Shown one piece after another: positions 1-8,836 of a DNA stretch of 64,000 bases. The notes below the pieces were generated by a model. That model saw nothing but the letters and a program-made list of their open reading frames with translations. It did not search any database and had not been told where the DNA came from. This DNA comes from Curtobacterium sp. VKM Ac-1393. Its GTDB lineage: Bacteria; Actinomycetota; Actinomycetes; Actinomycetales; Microbacteriaceae. The DNA lies in assembly GCF_015350995.1 (NCBI RefSeq), contig NZ_JADKRW010000002.1, positions 124,001-188,000 on the forward strand. The letters are read 5' to 3'. The position numbers were made by a program, and so were the translations under genes. Positions within the stretch are counted from its first letter, which is position 1, and each line of letters begins with the position of its first letter.

Positions 1-1
1 C

Positions 2-1084
2 GAGCAGGACCGACTCGGCATCGACGCCGTCACCATCGAGGACTCGTTCACCGCCGGCCCGGTGGACGCGGCGGACGACCTCGACACCACGACCGTCGTC
101 GGACGCCTCGACGCCCTCCTCGTCGCGAACGCGGTCGCCCCCGCGACCCGCGCCGTCGGTCTGGTGCCGACCGTCTCGGTGACGCACACTGAACCGTTCC
201 ACGTCGCCACGGGCCTCCAGACCCTCGACCACGTCTCGCTGGGGCGAGCCGGGTGGCGGATCCAGGTGAGCCCGACGCCCCGCGAATCGGCCCTGTTCGG
301 CCGTCGACCCGGCGGCGACGACGTGGCCACGCTGTTCGACGAGGCCCGCGAGGCGGCGGAGGTCGTCTCCCGCCTCTGGGACAGCTGGGACGACGACGCG
401 ATCATCCGCGACGTCACGACCGGCCGCTTCATCGACCGCGACCGGATCCACAACGCCGAGTACGCGGGCCGTCACCTGTCCGTCCACGGCGCGTCGATCG
501 TGCCGCGGTCGCCGCAGGGGCGCCCGCCGGTCTTCGCCCTGGCCCACCGCGCCGACGCAGCGGCGTTCGCCGTCGACGCTGCGGACGTCGTGCTCGTCAC
601 GCCCGGGTACCAGGGCCGGGAGGCGCTGGACCTGTTGGACGAGGTCCGTCACCTCGAGCAGGTGGCCGGGTCGGACGTCCGTCGCCCGGTCCTCGCCGAC
701 CTCGCGGTGTTGATCGGGTCGTCGACCGCTGCCGCGGCCGACGAGCTCGCCGCGCTCGACGCCGCTGCCGGCACCCCGTACGCCGTCGGCTCCGGCTCGG
801 ACACGTCCGTGCTCGCGACGACGGTGCCCGAACTCGTGTCGCTGATCGGGGACCTGCGGGGCCTCGGCTTCGCCGGCGTCCGGCTCCGCCCGCTGCGCAT
901 CCCGATCGACAGCACCGCCATCGCCAGGCAGCTCGTCCCCGCCCTCGTCACGGCCGGGCTCCGCGCCGACGTGGCGTCCCGTCCCACCGCCGACCTGCGC
1001 ACGCGGCTCGGCATCGCCCCGGCGGTCAGCCGGTACGCCCGTCCGTCCGTCACCGGTCCAGTTCCCTCGGGGGTCTCAGCATGA
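2..1084 (+). CDS. LLM-class flavin-dependent oxidoreductase (5' partial)
   Basis: The frame is already open at base 2, so the N-terminus lies outside the window and about 360 codons are visible. The text reads as a luciferase-like TIM-barrel monooxygenase of the NtaA/SnaA/DszA branch: a LDHVSLGRAGWRIQVS segment corresponds to the family's LDHLS.GRAGWN signature, followed by an LWDSW element. Such enzymes use reduced flavin and O2 to oxidise small organic substrates. The stop overlaps the next ATG as ATGA, making this the first visible gene of an eight-gene overlapping operon. Compared with the next gene the flavin-site region is less canonical, so it may be a divergent paralogue. Substrate unknown. 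Confidence 0.8.
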   Translation, partial: EQDRLGIDAVTIEDSFTAGPVDAADDLDTTTVVGRLDALLVANAVAPATRAVGLVPTVSVTHTEPFHVATGLQTLDHVSLGRAGWRIQVSPTPRESALFGRRPGGDDVATLFDEAREAAEVVSRLWDSWDDDAIIRDVTTGRFIDRDRIHNAEYAGRHLSVHGASIVPRSPQGRPPVFALAHRADAAAFAVDAADVVLVTPGYQGREALDLLDEVRHLEQVAGSDVRRPVLADLAVLIGSSTAAAADELAALDAAAGTPYAVGSGSDTSVLATTVPELVSLIGDLRGLGFAGVRLRPLRIPIDSTAIARQLVPALVTAGLRADVASRPTADLRTRLGIAPAVSRYARPSVTGPVPSGVSA

Positions 1085-2517
1085 GCACCAAGCGTCAGGT
1101 CCACCTCGCCGCCCACTTCCCAGGCGTCAACAACACCACCATCTGGAGCGACGACCGCGCCGAGAGCCAGATCGCGTTCTCGTCGTTCGAGCACTTCGCC
1201 CGCAACGCGGAGCGTGGGTTCTTCGACTTCCTGTTCCTCGCCGAGGGCCTGCGGCTCCGCGAGCAGAAGGGCCGCGTCCACGACCTCGACGTGGTCGGGC
1301 GTCCGAACACCCTCGCGGTCCTGGCTGCCCTGGCCGGGGTCACCGACCACATCGGGCTGGTCGGCACCCTGCAGACGACGTTCAACGAGCCCGTGGAGCT
1401 CGCGAAGCAGCTCGCCACGCTCGACCACCTGACCGACGGCCGCGCCGGCTGGAACGTCGTGACGAGCTCGGACGCGTTCCACGGCGCGAACTTCCGCCGC
1501 GGCGGGTTCCTCGACCACGCCGACCGGTACACGCGCGCCGCCGAGTTCATCGCGCTGTCCCGCGAACTCTGGGACTCGTGGCAGCCCGACGCCGTCGTCG
1601 CCGGCATCGCCGCGGTCGGCGCGCTGGCGGACGGCGTGTTCGCCGACCGGTCGCGCATCCGCGACGTCGACCACCACGGTCCGCAGTTCGACGTCACCGG
1701 CACGTTCCCGGTGCCCCGCAGTCCGCAGCGGCACCCGGTGATCGTGCAGGCCGGTGACTCCGACGAGGGGCGCGACCTCGCCGCCACGAACGCCGAGGTC
1801 ATCTTCTCGCTGCACACCGAGTTCGACGACGCGCAGGCGTTCTACCGCGACGTGACCGAGCGGCTCGAACGGGTCGGACGGTCGAAGGACGAGCTGCAGA
1901 TCCTGCCCGGCGCGACGTTCGTGATCGGGTCGTCGGCGGAGGACGCCGAAGAACGGTCGAACGCCGTCCGTCGCGCCCAGGTCAGCCCGGCCACGGCGAT
2001 CGCGTTCCTCGAGCAGGTCTGGAACCGTGACCTGTCGTCGTACGACGTCGACGGCCCGCTGCCGACGATCGAGCCAGACTACGAAGGCACCGCGATCACC
2101 CGCGGGCGCGCACGGCACACCCGCGACGTCCCCGCGCTTGTGCGGTCCTGGCGGGACCTCGCCGAGGCCGAGCACCTGTCCATCCGCGACCTCGTCATCC
2201 GGGTCTCGACCCGCGGCGGGTTCGTCGGGACGGCGTCGCACATCGCCGCCGAGATCGACCGGTACGTGCAGGAGCGCGCCACCGACGGGTTCGTCGTCGT
2301 GCCGCACACCAACCCGTACGGCCTCGACGAGTTCGTCGACACGGTCGTGCCGCTGCTGCAGGAACGCGGGGTGTACCGGGAGTCGTACGACGAGGGTGCG
2401 ACCCTCCGGCAGACGCTGGACCTGCCCGGCACGATCCGGGACCGTTCGGCCGCCGCACGCACGGCCGCTGCGGCGGGTCCGGCGCGTGCGGCAGCGTCCG
2501 CCGGGGTGCTCGCGTGA
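1081..2517 (+). CDS. NtaA/SnaA/DszA-family FMNH2-dependent monooxygenase
   Basis: A 478-aa protein starting at the ATG that overlaps the preceding stop (ATGA). It carries the full NtaA-family pattern: HLAAHFPGVNNTTIW near the N-terminus, GRPNTLAVLAALAGVT, the TTFNEPVELAKQLATLDHL substrate/flavin region, GRAGWNVVTS, and a C-terminal GT-H-AAEIDRYV element. Members (NtaA, DszA, B. subtilis YxeK and YtnJ) oxidise aminopolycarboxylates or organo-sulfur compounds using FMNH2 from a separate reductase. No flavin reductase gene is seen here. Coupling to peptide-type and polar-amino-acid importers favours uptake and oxidative cleavage of an S- or N-substituted compound. The exact substrate is inference. 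Confidence 0.88.
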   Translation: MSTKRQVHLAAHFPGVNNTTIWSDDRAESQIAFSSFEHFARNAERGFFDFLFLAEGLRLREQKGRVHDLDVVGRPNTLAVLAALAGVTDHIGLVGTLQTTFNEPVELAKQLATLDHLTDGRAGWNVVTSSDAFHGANFRRGGFLDHADRYTRAAEFIALSRELWDSWQPDAVVAGIAAVGALADGVFADRSRIRDVDHHGPQFDVTGTFPVPRSPQRHPVIVQAGDSDEGRDLAATNAEVIFSLHTEFDDAQAFYRDVTERLERVGRSKDELQILPGATFVIGSSAEDAEERSNAVRRAQVSPATAIAFLEQVWNRDLSSYDVDGPLPTIEPDYEGTAITRGRARHTRDVPALVRSWRDLAEAEHLSIRDLVIRVSTRGGFVGTASHIAAEIDRYVQERATDGFVVVPHTNPYGLDEFVDTVVPLLQERGVYRESYDEGATLRQTLDLPGTIRDRSAAARTAAAAGPARAAASAGVLA

Positions 2518-3536
2518 CGGTCTCCAGCCTGGCGATACTCGTCCCCGGCAACTTCGAGGACGACGCCCCCGTCGACGGTCTCGAGGCCACCCTCGACCTC
2601 TTCGCCACGGCCGAGCGGCTCGGCGTCGACGGCGCCTGGGTCCGGCACCGGCACCTCGAGCACGGCATCGGCTCGGCCGCGGTCTTCCTGGCCGCGGCGT
2701 CGCAGCGCACCACCGCCATCGAGCTCGGCGTCGCCGTCGTGCCGATCGGGTGGGAGAGTCCCTTCCGCCTGGCCGAGGACTTCTCCCTCGCCGACGTCCT
2801 GGCGCACGGTCGACTGCAGGTCGGCCTGTCCACCGGCTCGCCGCACGCCGAGATCCTCGGCGACCTGGTGTTCGACGGCGACTGGCGCGCGTTCGACCGT
2901 GGGTACGGGCGGGTCTCCCGGTTCGTGGAGAACCTGCGCGGCGCGTTCCTCGGCGCGGACGACACCGTCATCCAGAGCCCCGGGAACGTCCAGCGCCCCC
3001 GGCTGCAGCCCTACGCACCGGGTCTGGTCGACCGGGTCTGGTACGGCGGCGGGTCGCTGCGGTCGGCCTCCTTCGCCGGCAGTTCCGGGCTCAACCTGCT
3101 GCTCGGCAACCTGACCTCGGGCGAAGGCACCGACGACTACGGCACCGCCCAGCGGAGCCAGCTCGCGGCGTACCGCGCCGCGCTGCCGACCGGGCGAACG
3201 CCCCGCGTGGCCTGGGGCCGGTGCGTCGTACCGACCGACTCGGCCGACCGGGTCTCGCGCGAGCGGTACCGCACCTGGTACGAGTCCCGTCTCGCACGGC
3301 AGACCGCGCCCCAGGGACCGCGGCGGACCCTGTTCTCCGCCGACCTGGTGGGGCCCGCCGAGCAGATCGTCGAGCAGCTCGTGCACGACGCCACGCTGGC
3401 CGAGGTCGACGAGTTCCGGATCGAGTTGCCCTACGAGTTCGCCGGTGACGAGTACGAGCAGATCGTCTCGGACGTCGTGGCGAAGGTCGCACCGGCGCTC
3501 GGGTGGACGCGCGCCCGGACGACGGTGGCTGCATGA
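2514..3536 (+). CDS. LLM-class flavin-dependent oxidoreductase
   Basis: A 340-aa luciferase-like monooxygenase; the GTG start overlaps the previous stop as GTGA. The N-terminal LVPGNFEDDAP strand, the AERLGVDGAWVRHRH helix and LAEDFSLADVLAHGRLQVGLSTGSP are typical of TIM-barrel flavin or F420 enzymes. The segment WYGGGSLRSASFAGSSGLNLL corresponds to the usual glycine-rich phosphate-binding loop. It is the third monooxygenase in a row and belongs to a different subfamily from its neighbours, so it may catalyse another step of the same pathway. It runs straight into the ABC permease gene with a 4-base overlap. Confidence 0.85.
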   Translation: MTVSSLAILVPGNFEDDAPVDGLEATLDLFATAERLGVDGAWVRHRHLEHGIGSAAVFLAAASQRTTAIELGVAVVPIGWESPFRLAEDFSLADVLAHGRLQVGLSTGSPHAEILGDLVFDGDWRAFDRGYGRVSRFVENLRGAFLGADDTVIQSPGNVQRPRLQPYAPGLVDRVWYGGGSLRSASFAGSSGLNLLLGNLTSGEGTDDYGTAQRSQLAAYRAALPTGRTPRVAWGRCVVPTDSADRVSRERYRTWYESRLARQTAPQGPRRTLFSADLVGPAEQIVEQLVHDATLAEVDEFRIELPYEFAGDEYEQIVSDVVAKVAPALGWTRARTTVAA

Positions 3537-4603
3537 CCCGCTACGTGCTCTCCCGCATCGGCCAGGCCGTGCTCGTGCTCTGGGCGGCGTGGACCATCTC
3601 GTTCTTCGTCCTCTACGTGCTGCCGAGCGACCCGGCCCGCATCATGGTCGGTCCGGACGCCACCGACGTCACGGCGGCGCAGCTCGACGCGCTCCGGCAC
3701 CAGTACGGCCTCGACCAGCCGGTGCTCGTGCAGTACGTCCAGCACCTCGGCGCCCTGCTCACCGGCGACCTCGGCCGCTCGATCGGGGTCGGTCGACCGG
3801 TCGCCGACGTCATCGGCGAAGCGATCGCGCCGACCGCCCAGATCGCGGTCGCCGGCCTCGTGCTCGCGATCGTGTTCGGCGGCGGGATCGCGGTCCTGGC
3901 GACGTGGACCCGGAACCGAGCCCTCGGCCAGTTCCTGCTCCAGCTGCCCCCGATCGGCGTCGCGGTCCCCGGGTTCTGGTTCGCGCTGCTGCTGGTGCAG
4001 TGGTTCTCGTTCGGGCTGCACGTGTTCCCGGCGTTCGGTGGCGAGGGCCCAGCGTCGGTCGTCCTGCCGGCGATCACCCTGGCGCTGCCGACCGGTGCCA
4101 CGATCGCCCAGCTGCTGTCGAAGTCCCTCTTCCAGACCCTCCGCGAGCCGCACGTGGACACCGCGTACGCCAAGGGTGCCGGGCGGTGGCGGGTGCAGCT
4201 CCGGCACGCGCTCAAGAACGCTGCGCTGCCCGCGCTCACCGTGACGGGACTCATCGTCGGGCAGCTGTTCTCCGGCACCGTCGTCACCGAGACGGTGTTC
4301 TCCCGTCCGGGCCTCGGCCGGGTCACCGCCACCGCCGTGCAGCAGCAGGACATCCCCGTCGTGCAGGGCACCGTGCTGCTCGCCGCCGCGATCTTCGTCG
4401 TGGTGAACCTGGTCGTCGACCTCGTGTACCCGCTGCTCGACCCGCGCGTCGTCGTCGCCGGCAGCCGTCGGAAGCTCCGCGACCAGGACGGCGGGACACC
4501 GGGCGCGACGCCCGGCGGGACGCCCGGCGCCAGCCCGTCCGGCGCGACCCCGCCCGGCACCACCCCGTCCAGCGCCACCGAACCGAAGGCGGTCCCCGCA
4601 TGA
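3533..4603 (+). CDS. ABC transporter permease, DppB/OppB type
   Basis: A 356-aa membrane protein of the first-permease type of peptide/nickel importers. It begins MTRYVLSRIGQAVLVLW and continues with the family's LPSDPARIMVGPDA periplasmic segment, LTGDLGRSI, and a cytoplasmic EAA-type loop (AYAKGAGRWRVQLRHALKNAA) that contacts the ATPase. I chose the ATG that overlaps the previous stop. The C-terminal about 45 residues are a hydrophilic Gly/Thr/Pro-rich tail (GGTPGATPGGTPGASP), not part of the conserved core and probably disordered. It works with the DppC-like permease, ATPase and binding protein that follow. Confidence 0.9.
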   Translation: MTRYVLSRIGQAVLVLWAAWTISFFVLYVLPSDPARIMVGPDATDVTAAQLDALRHQYGLDQPVLVQYVQHLGALLTGDLGRSIGVGRPVADVIGEAIAPTAQIAVAGLVLAIVFGGGIAVLATWTRNRALGQFLLQLPPIGVAVPGFWFALLLVQWFSFGLHVFPAFGGEGPASVVLPAITLALPTGATIAQLLSKSLFQTLREPHVDTAYAKGAGRWRVQLRHALKNAALPALTVTGLIVGQLFSGTVVTETVFSRPGLGRVTATAVQQQDIPVVQGTVLLAAAIFVVVNLVVDLVYPLLDPRVVVAGSRRKLRDQDGGTPGATPGGTPGASPSGATPPGTTPSSATEPKAVPA

Positions 4604-5493
4604 CCGAGACCACCCAGCTGGCGATCGGCCGCCCCGCGTCGCCCGCCACCGACCGCGTCCCCGGCGGCACCACGACAGCGCTCCGTGCACTCGTCGCCCG
4701 CCCGACGCTCACCGTCGCCCTCGTCTGGCTCACCCTCGTCGTCCTCGCCGCGCTCCTGCCCGGAGCCCTCACCCACCACGACCCGCTCGCCGCGGACCCC
4801 GCAGCCAAGCTCTCCGCTCCGGACATGGCGCACTGGTTCGGCACCGACCAGCTCGGCCGCGACCTCTACGCGCGCGTCGTGCACGGCACTGCGCTCACGC
4901 TGCAGGCCGCGGTCTTCGCGATCGTCATCGGGCTGGTCGGGGGCTCGCTCGTCGGGCTCGTCGCCGGCTTCATCGGCGGGGTCGTCGACGCCGTGCTGAT
5001 GCGCGTGGCCGACGTCTTGCTGGCGATCCCGAGCCTGCTGCTCTCGTTGACGATCGTCACCGTGCTCGGCTTCGGCACCGTGAACGTCGCGGTGGCGGTC
5101 GGCGTCGCGAGCATCGCCACGATCGCCCGCATCATGCGCTCCGAGGTCGTCCGTGTCCGCACCGCGCCGTACGTCGAGGCCGCGAGCGCGAACGGCAACC
5201 GCTGGTGGCGCGTCCTGCTCGTGCACGTGCTGCCGAACGCGTCCGGGCCCGTCGTGGTGCTCGCCGCGCTCGAGTTCGGCACCGCGATCCTCGCCGTCTC
5301 CAGCCTGAGCTTCCTCGGTTACGGCGCGCAGCCGCCGCAGCCCGAGTGGGGTTCCCTCGTCGCCACCGGCCGCGACTTCATCGCGTCCTCGTGGTGGCTC
5401 ACGACCATCCCCGGCCTGGTGATCGCCGTCACGGTGCTCGCCGGCAACCGCGTCGCCCGCGCGCTCGACACCGAACGGAGGGCCGTCCGATGA
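4600..5493 (+). CDS. ABC transporter permease, DppC/OppC type
   Basis: A 297-aa second permease of the peptide/nickel type. The ATG overlaps the upstream stop. Hallmarks: HWFGTDQLGRDLYARVVHGT after the first membrane segment, several hydrophobic helices, the EAA-like loop YVEAASANGNRWWRVLLVHV, and FLGYGAQPPQPEWGSLVATG near the C-terminus. Residues 1-30 form a polar N-terminal tail typical of OppC proteins. It should form the membrane channel as a heterodimer with the preceding permease. The tight overlaps on both sides imply translational coupling. Confidence 0.9.
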   Translation: MTETTQLAIGRPASPATDRVPGGTTTALRALVARPTLTVALVWLTLVVLAALLPGALTHHDPLAADPAAKLSAPDMAHWFGTDQLGRDLYARVVHGTALTLQAAVFAIVIGLVGGSLVGLVAGFIGGVVDAVLMRVADVLLAIPSLLLSLTIVTVLGFGTVNVAVAVGVASIATIARIMRSEVVRVRTAPYVEAASANGNRWWRVLLVHVLPNASGPVVVLAALEFGTAILAVSSLSFLGYGAQPPQPEWGSLVATGRDFIASSWWLTTIPGLVIAVTVLAGNRVARALDTERRAVR

Positions 5494-7196
5494 GCCTGCT
5501 CAGCATCCGAGACCTGACCGTCACCTACGGTCGCGGCAGCAGCGCGCGCACCGCGCTGCACGGCGTCTCGCTCGAGGTCGGCCGCGGCGAGCGCGTCGCC
5601 ATCGTCGGCGAGTCCGGTTCGGGCAAGTCGACGACGGCGCACGCGGTCCTCCGGCTCCTGCCCGCAGCGGCGGACCTGACGGGAGGCACGGTGCGGCTCT
5701 CCGGGGCGGCCGACGGTTCCGGGGACCTCGACCTGGTCACCGCGACCGACCGCCAGGTACGGTCCGTGCGCGGCGTCCGGATCGGCTTCGTGCCGCAGGA
5801 CCCGACGGTGTCGCTCAACCCCGTGACGCGGATCGGCACCCAGGTCGCCGAGGTGCTCCGGATCCACGGGCTCGCCACCGGTGCCGAGGCCCGGGAGCGT
5901 GCCGTCGAGGAGCTCCGCCGGGCCGGCATCGACCGTCCTGAGCTCCGTGCGCGGCAGTACCCGCACGAGCTGTCCGGCGGCATGCGGCAGCGTGTGCTCA
6001 TCGCGATCGCCCTGATCGGCGACCCGGAGCTGCTCGTCGCGGACGAACCGACGAGTGCGCTCGACGTCACGGTGCAGCGGACGATCCTCGACCACCTGGA
6101 CGGGCTCGTCGCCGAACGGGGCACGAGCGTGCTGTTCATCACGCACGACCTCGGGGTCGCCGCCGACCGGGCCGACCGCATCGTCGTGATGTCCGAGGGG
6201 CGGATCGTCGAGCAGGGCACCCCGGCCGAGGTGCTCGGCGCACCCCGCGAGCCGTACACGCGCGCCCTGATCGCAGCGGCGCCCAGTCTCGACGACGTGA
6301 CCGCGTCCGTGGGACGCGAGCCGTCCCCGCGGGCTCGGCCGGCCGGCCGCTCCGCAGGCTCCGCGGCCGGCCGGAACCGGCCCGAGGGGGCCCACCTCCC
6401 GTCCGTCCGCCCCGACCCACTCGTCGTCGCGACCGGACTGCGGAAGTCCTTCGACCGCGTGACCGCCGTCGACGGCGTCGACGTGACCGTCCCGCGGGGC
6501 CGCACGCTCGCGCTGGTGGGGGAGTCGGGGTCGGGCAAGTCGACCACCGCGCGGCTCGTGCTCGGGCTCGAACGCCCGGACGCCGGCAGCGTGCGCTTCG
6601 ACGGTGCCGACGTGGGCGGAGCCCGCGGCGCGGCGCTGCGGGCGTACCGGCGGCAGGCGCAGATCGTGCAGCAGAACCCGTACGCGGCGCTGCACCCGCG
6701 GCTGTCGGTGGGGGCGGTGATCGCGGACCCGCTCGCGGCCTTCGGCATCGGCACCCGGCGGTCCCGTACGGCTCGGGCGGCGGAGTTGCTCGACCTCGTC
6801 GCGCTGCCGTCGTCCGTGCTCGGTCGTCGACCGGCGGAGCTGTCCGGCGGACAGCGGCAGCGTGTGGCGATCGCCCGCGCGCTCGCACTCGACCCGTCGT
6901 TCATCGTCCTCGACGAACCCGTCTCCGCACTCGACGTGTCCGTCCAGGCGCAGATCCTCGACCTGCTCGCGGAGCTGCAGTCGACGCTCGGCGTCTCCTA
7001 CCTGTTCATCTCGCACGACCTCGCCGTCGTCCGTCGCATCGCGCACGAGGTGTCCGTCCTGCGGGGCGGCCGCGTCGTGGAGCACGGCGACGTGGCGCAG
7101 GTGCTGCACGACCCGCAGCACGAGTACACGCGCGCACTGCTCGACGCGATCCCGGGACGATCCCGGCGCGTCCCCACCACTGAAGGAGTCTCATGA
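5490..7196 (+). CDS. Fused ABC transporter ATP-binding protein (DppD-DppF type)
   Basis: A 568-aa protein with two complete ABC ATPase domains. Domain 1 (about 1-265) has Walker A GESGSGKST, signature LSGGMRQR and Walker B LLVADEPTSALD. Domain 2 (about 310-560) has GESGSGKST, LSGGQRQR and IVLDEPVSALD. Each is followed by the oligopeptide-transporter C-terminal extension (EPYTRALIAAAPSL and HEYTRALLDAIPG). DppD and DppF are usually separate genes; the one-chain form is common in actinobacteria. Start ATG overlaps the upstream stop. It energises the DppB/DppC-like permeases. Confidence 0.92.
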   Translation: MSLLSIRDLTVTYGRGSSARTALHGVSLEVGRGERVAIVGESGSGKSTTAHAVLRLLPAAADLTGGTVRLSGAADGSGDLDLVTATDRQVRSVRGVRIGFVPQDPTVSLNPVTRIGTQVAEVLRIHGLATGAEARERAVEELRRAGIDRPELRARQYPHELSGGMRQRVLIAIALIGDPELLVADEPTSALDVTVQRTILDHLDGLVAERGTSVLFITHDLGVAADRADRIVVMSEGRIVEQGTPAEVLGAPREPYTRALIAAAPSLDDVTASVGREPSPRARPAGRSAGSAAGRNRPEGAHLPSVRPDPLVVATGLRKSFDRVTAVDGVDVTVPRGRTLALVGESGSGKSTTARLVLGLERPDAGSVRFDGADVGGARGAALRAYRRQAQIVQQNPYAALHPRLSVGAVIADPLAAFGIGTRRSRTARAAELLDLVALPSSVLGRRPAELSGGQRQRVAIARALALDPSFIVLDEPVSALDVSVQAQILDLLAELQSTLGVSYLFISHDLAVVRRIAHEVSVLRGGRVVEHGDVAQVLHDPQHEYTRALLDAIPGRSRRVPTTEGVS

Positions 7197-8836
7197 CCAC
7201 CCACCGCACCCCGTTCCGTCTGGTAGCCGCGATCGCGGCCGGCACCGCGGCTGCCCTGGTCATGGCGGGCTGCTCGTCGGGCGGTACCGCGTCGACGTCC
7301 TCGTCGTCGAAGCCCGTCGACGGCGGCTCGCTCACCTACGCCATCGCGAACGACCCGATCACGCTCAACCCGGCGGGCACGGGTGCCGGCAACGACACGT
7401 TCGCGATCACCCGGCAGCTCGTCGACTCGCTGCTCTGGCAGGACCCGTCCGACGGCTCGCTCAAGCCGTGGCTCGCGACGAAGTACTCGGCGAACGACGA
7501 CGCCACGGCGTTCACGTTCGACCTGCGCTCCGGTGTCACGTTCTCGGACGGTACCGCGTTCGACGCGACGGCCGTCAAGGACACCTTCGACGACATCGCC
7601 TCGGCCGGCGCATCGAGCACGGCCGCCGCGTACTTCTCCGGCTACGAGGGGACGAAGGTCGTCGACGACGACACGGTCGAGGTCGACTTCGGGGCGCCGA
7701 ACGCCGCGTTCCCGAACGCCACGTCGTCGGTCGCCCTCGGCATCGTCGCCCCGAAGACGACCGAGACCCCGTTCGACGACCGCGCCGACGGGAAGGCCGT
7801 GATCGGCACCGGACCGTTCACGCTGCAGTCGTACACGAAGAACACGTCCACGATCCTGACGAAGCGAAAGGACTACGACTGGGGTCCCGCAGCCCGCGGC
7901 TCCGGAGCGGCGCACCTGTCGAAGGTCACGTTCCAGGTCGTACCCGAGGCGAGCGTCCGCACCGGCAGCCTGCAGTCCGGGCAGCTCGACGCGATCAGCA
8001 GCGTGCAGCCGAGCGACGTCGACACCCTGCAGGCGCAGTACGATCTCGTCACCCGCGCCAACCCGGGCCAGGTGTTCGGTTTGACGTTCAACCAGAAGCG
8101 GCCGATCGTGTCCGACCTGGTCGTCCGGAAGGCGATCGCACAGGCCGTCGACCCGAAGGCGGTCCGCGACACCGCACTGAACGACCTGTTCAAGGTCGCG
8201 AACTCGGTCCTCGGGTCGACGACGCCCGGGTACGCGGACATGTCGTCGGGTTCGGACACGTCGTCGGGTTCGGCCGCCTACGACCCGAAGGCTGCGGCGG
8301 CCGCCCTGGACGACGCCGGGTGGAAGAAGGGCTCCGACGGCATCCGCTCGAAGGACGGCACGAAGCTGCAGCTCAAGCTCGTCTGGATCACGAACTTCGG
8401 ACCGAACCAGACGTCCCTCGAGCTGATCCAGCAGGAGCTCGGGAAGGTCGGTGTCGGTGTCACCCTCGAGAGTGGCACCGTGCCGCAGTACCTCGCCAAC
8501 CTGACGAGCGGCGACTGGGACCTGTCGTGGGACAACAGCTCGCGCGCCGACGGCGACGTCCTGCGGTCGAAGTTCTCCAGCTCGGGTGCCCAGTCGATCG
8601 GCGCGTCGGACACGACGCTCGACGCGCTCTTCACGAAGGAACTGTCGCAGTCGTCGGCGTCCGACCGGTCGGCCACCTTCGGGGAGATCCAGCAGCGCAT
8701 CGCGTCCCAGGTCGACTTCGTCCCGGTCCACGAACTCACCAGCATCATCGCGCCGGCGACGGACGTGCACGGCATCGCCTTCGGGGCCGACACCCGGCTC
8801 GACCAGCTGACCGGCGCGTGGAAGGACGCCTCGTGA
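7193..8836 (+). CDS. ABC transporter substrate-binding lipoprotein (SBP family 5)
   Basis: A 547-aa extracellular binding protein. The N-terminus is a lipoprotein signal peptide with lipobox VMAGC (Cys27), followed by a Ser/Thr linker. The mature part fits family 5 (DppA/OppA/NikA): ITLNPAGTG.., DLRSGVTFSDGTAFDATAVKDTF, GTGPFTLQSYTKN, VRKAIAQAVD. This family binds peptides, nickel complexes, opines and other solutes, so the ligand cannot be read directly. Position between the ATPase and a monooxygenase suggests that it delivers the substrate oxidised by the encoded monooxygenases. The start ATG overlaps the preceding stop. Confidence 0.9.
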   Translation: MTTHRTPFRLVAAIAAGTAAALVMAGCSSGGTASTSSSSKPVDGGSLTYAIANDPITLNPAGTGAGNDTFAITRQLVDSLLWQDPSDGSLKPWLATKYSANDDATAFTFDLRSGVTFSDGTAFDATAVKDTFDDIASAGASSTAAAYFSGYEGTKVVDDDTVEVDFGAPNAAFPNATSSVALGIVAPKTTETPFDDRADGKAVIGTGPFTLQSYTKNTSTILTKRKDYDWGPAARGSGAAHLSKVTFQVVPEASVRTGSLQSGQLDAISSVQPSDVDTLQAQYDLVTRANPGQVFGLTFNQKRPIVSDLVVRKAIAQAVDPKAVRDTALNDLFKVANSVLGSTTPGYADMSSGSDTSSGSAAYDPKAAAAALDDAGWKKGSDGIRSKDGTKLQLKLVWITNFGPNQTSLELIQQELGKVGVGVTLESGTVPQYLANLTSGDWDLSWDNSSRADGDVLRSKFSSSGAQSIGASDTTLDALFTKELSQSSASDRSATFGEIQQRIASQVDFVPVHELTSIIAPATDVHGIAFGADTRLDQLTGAWKDAS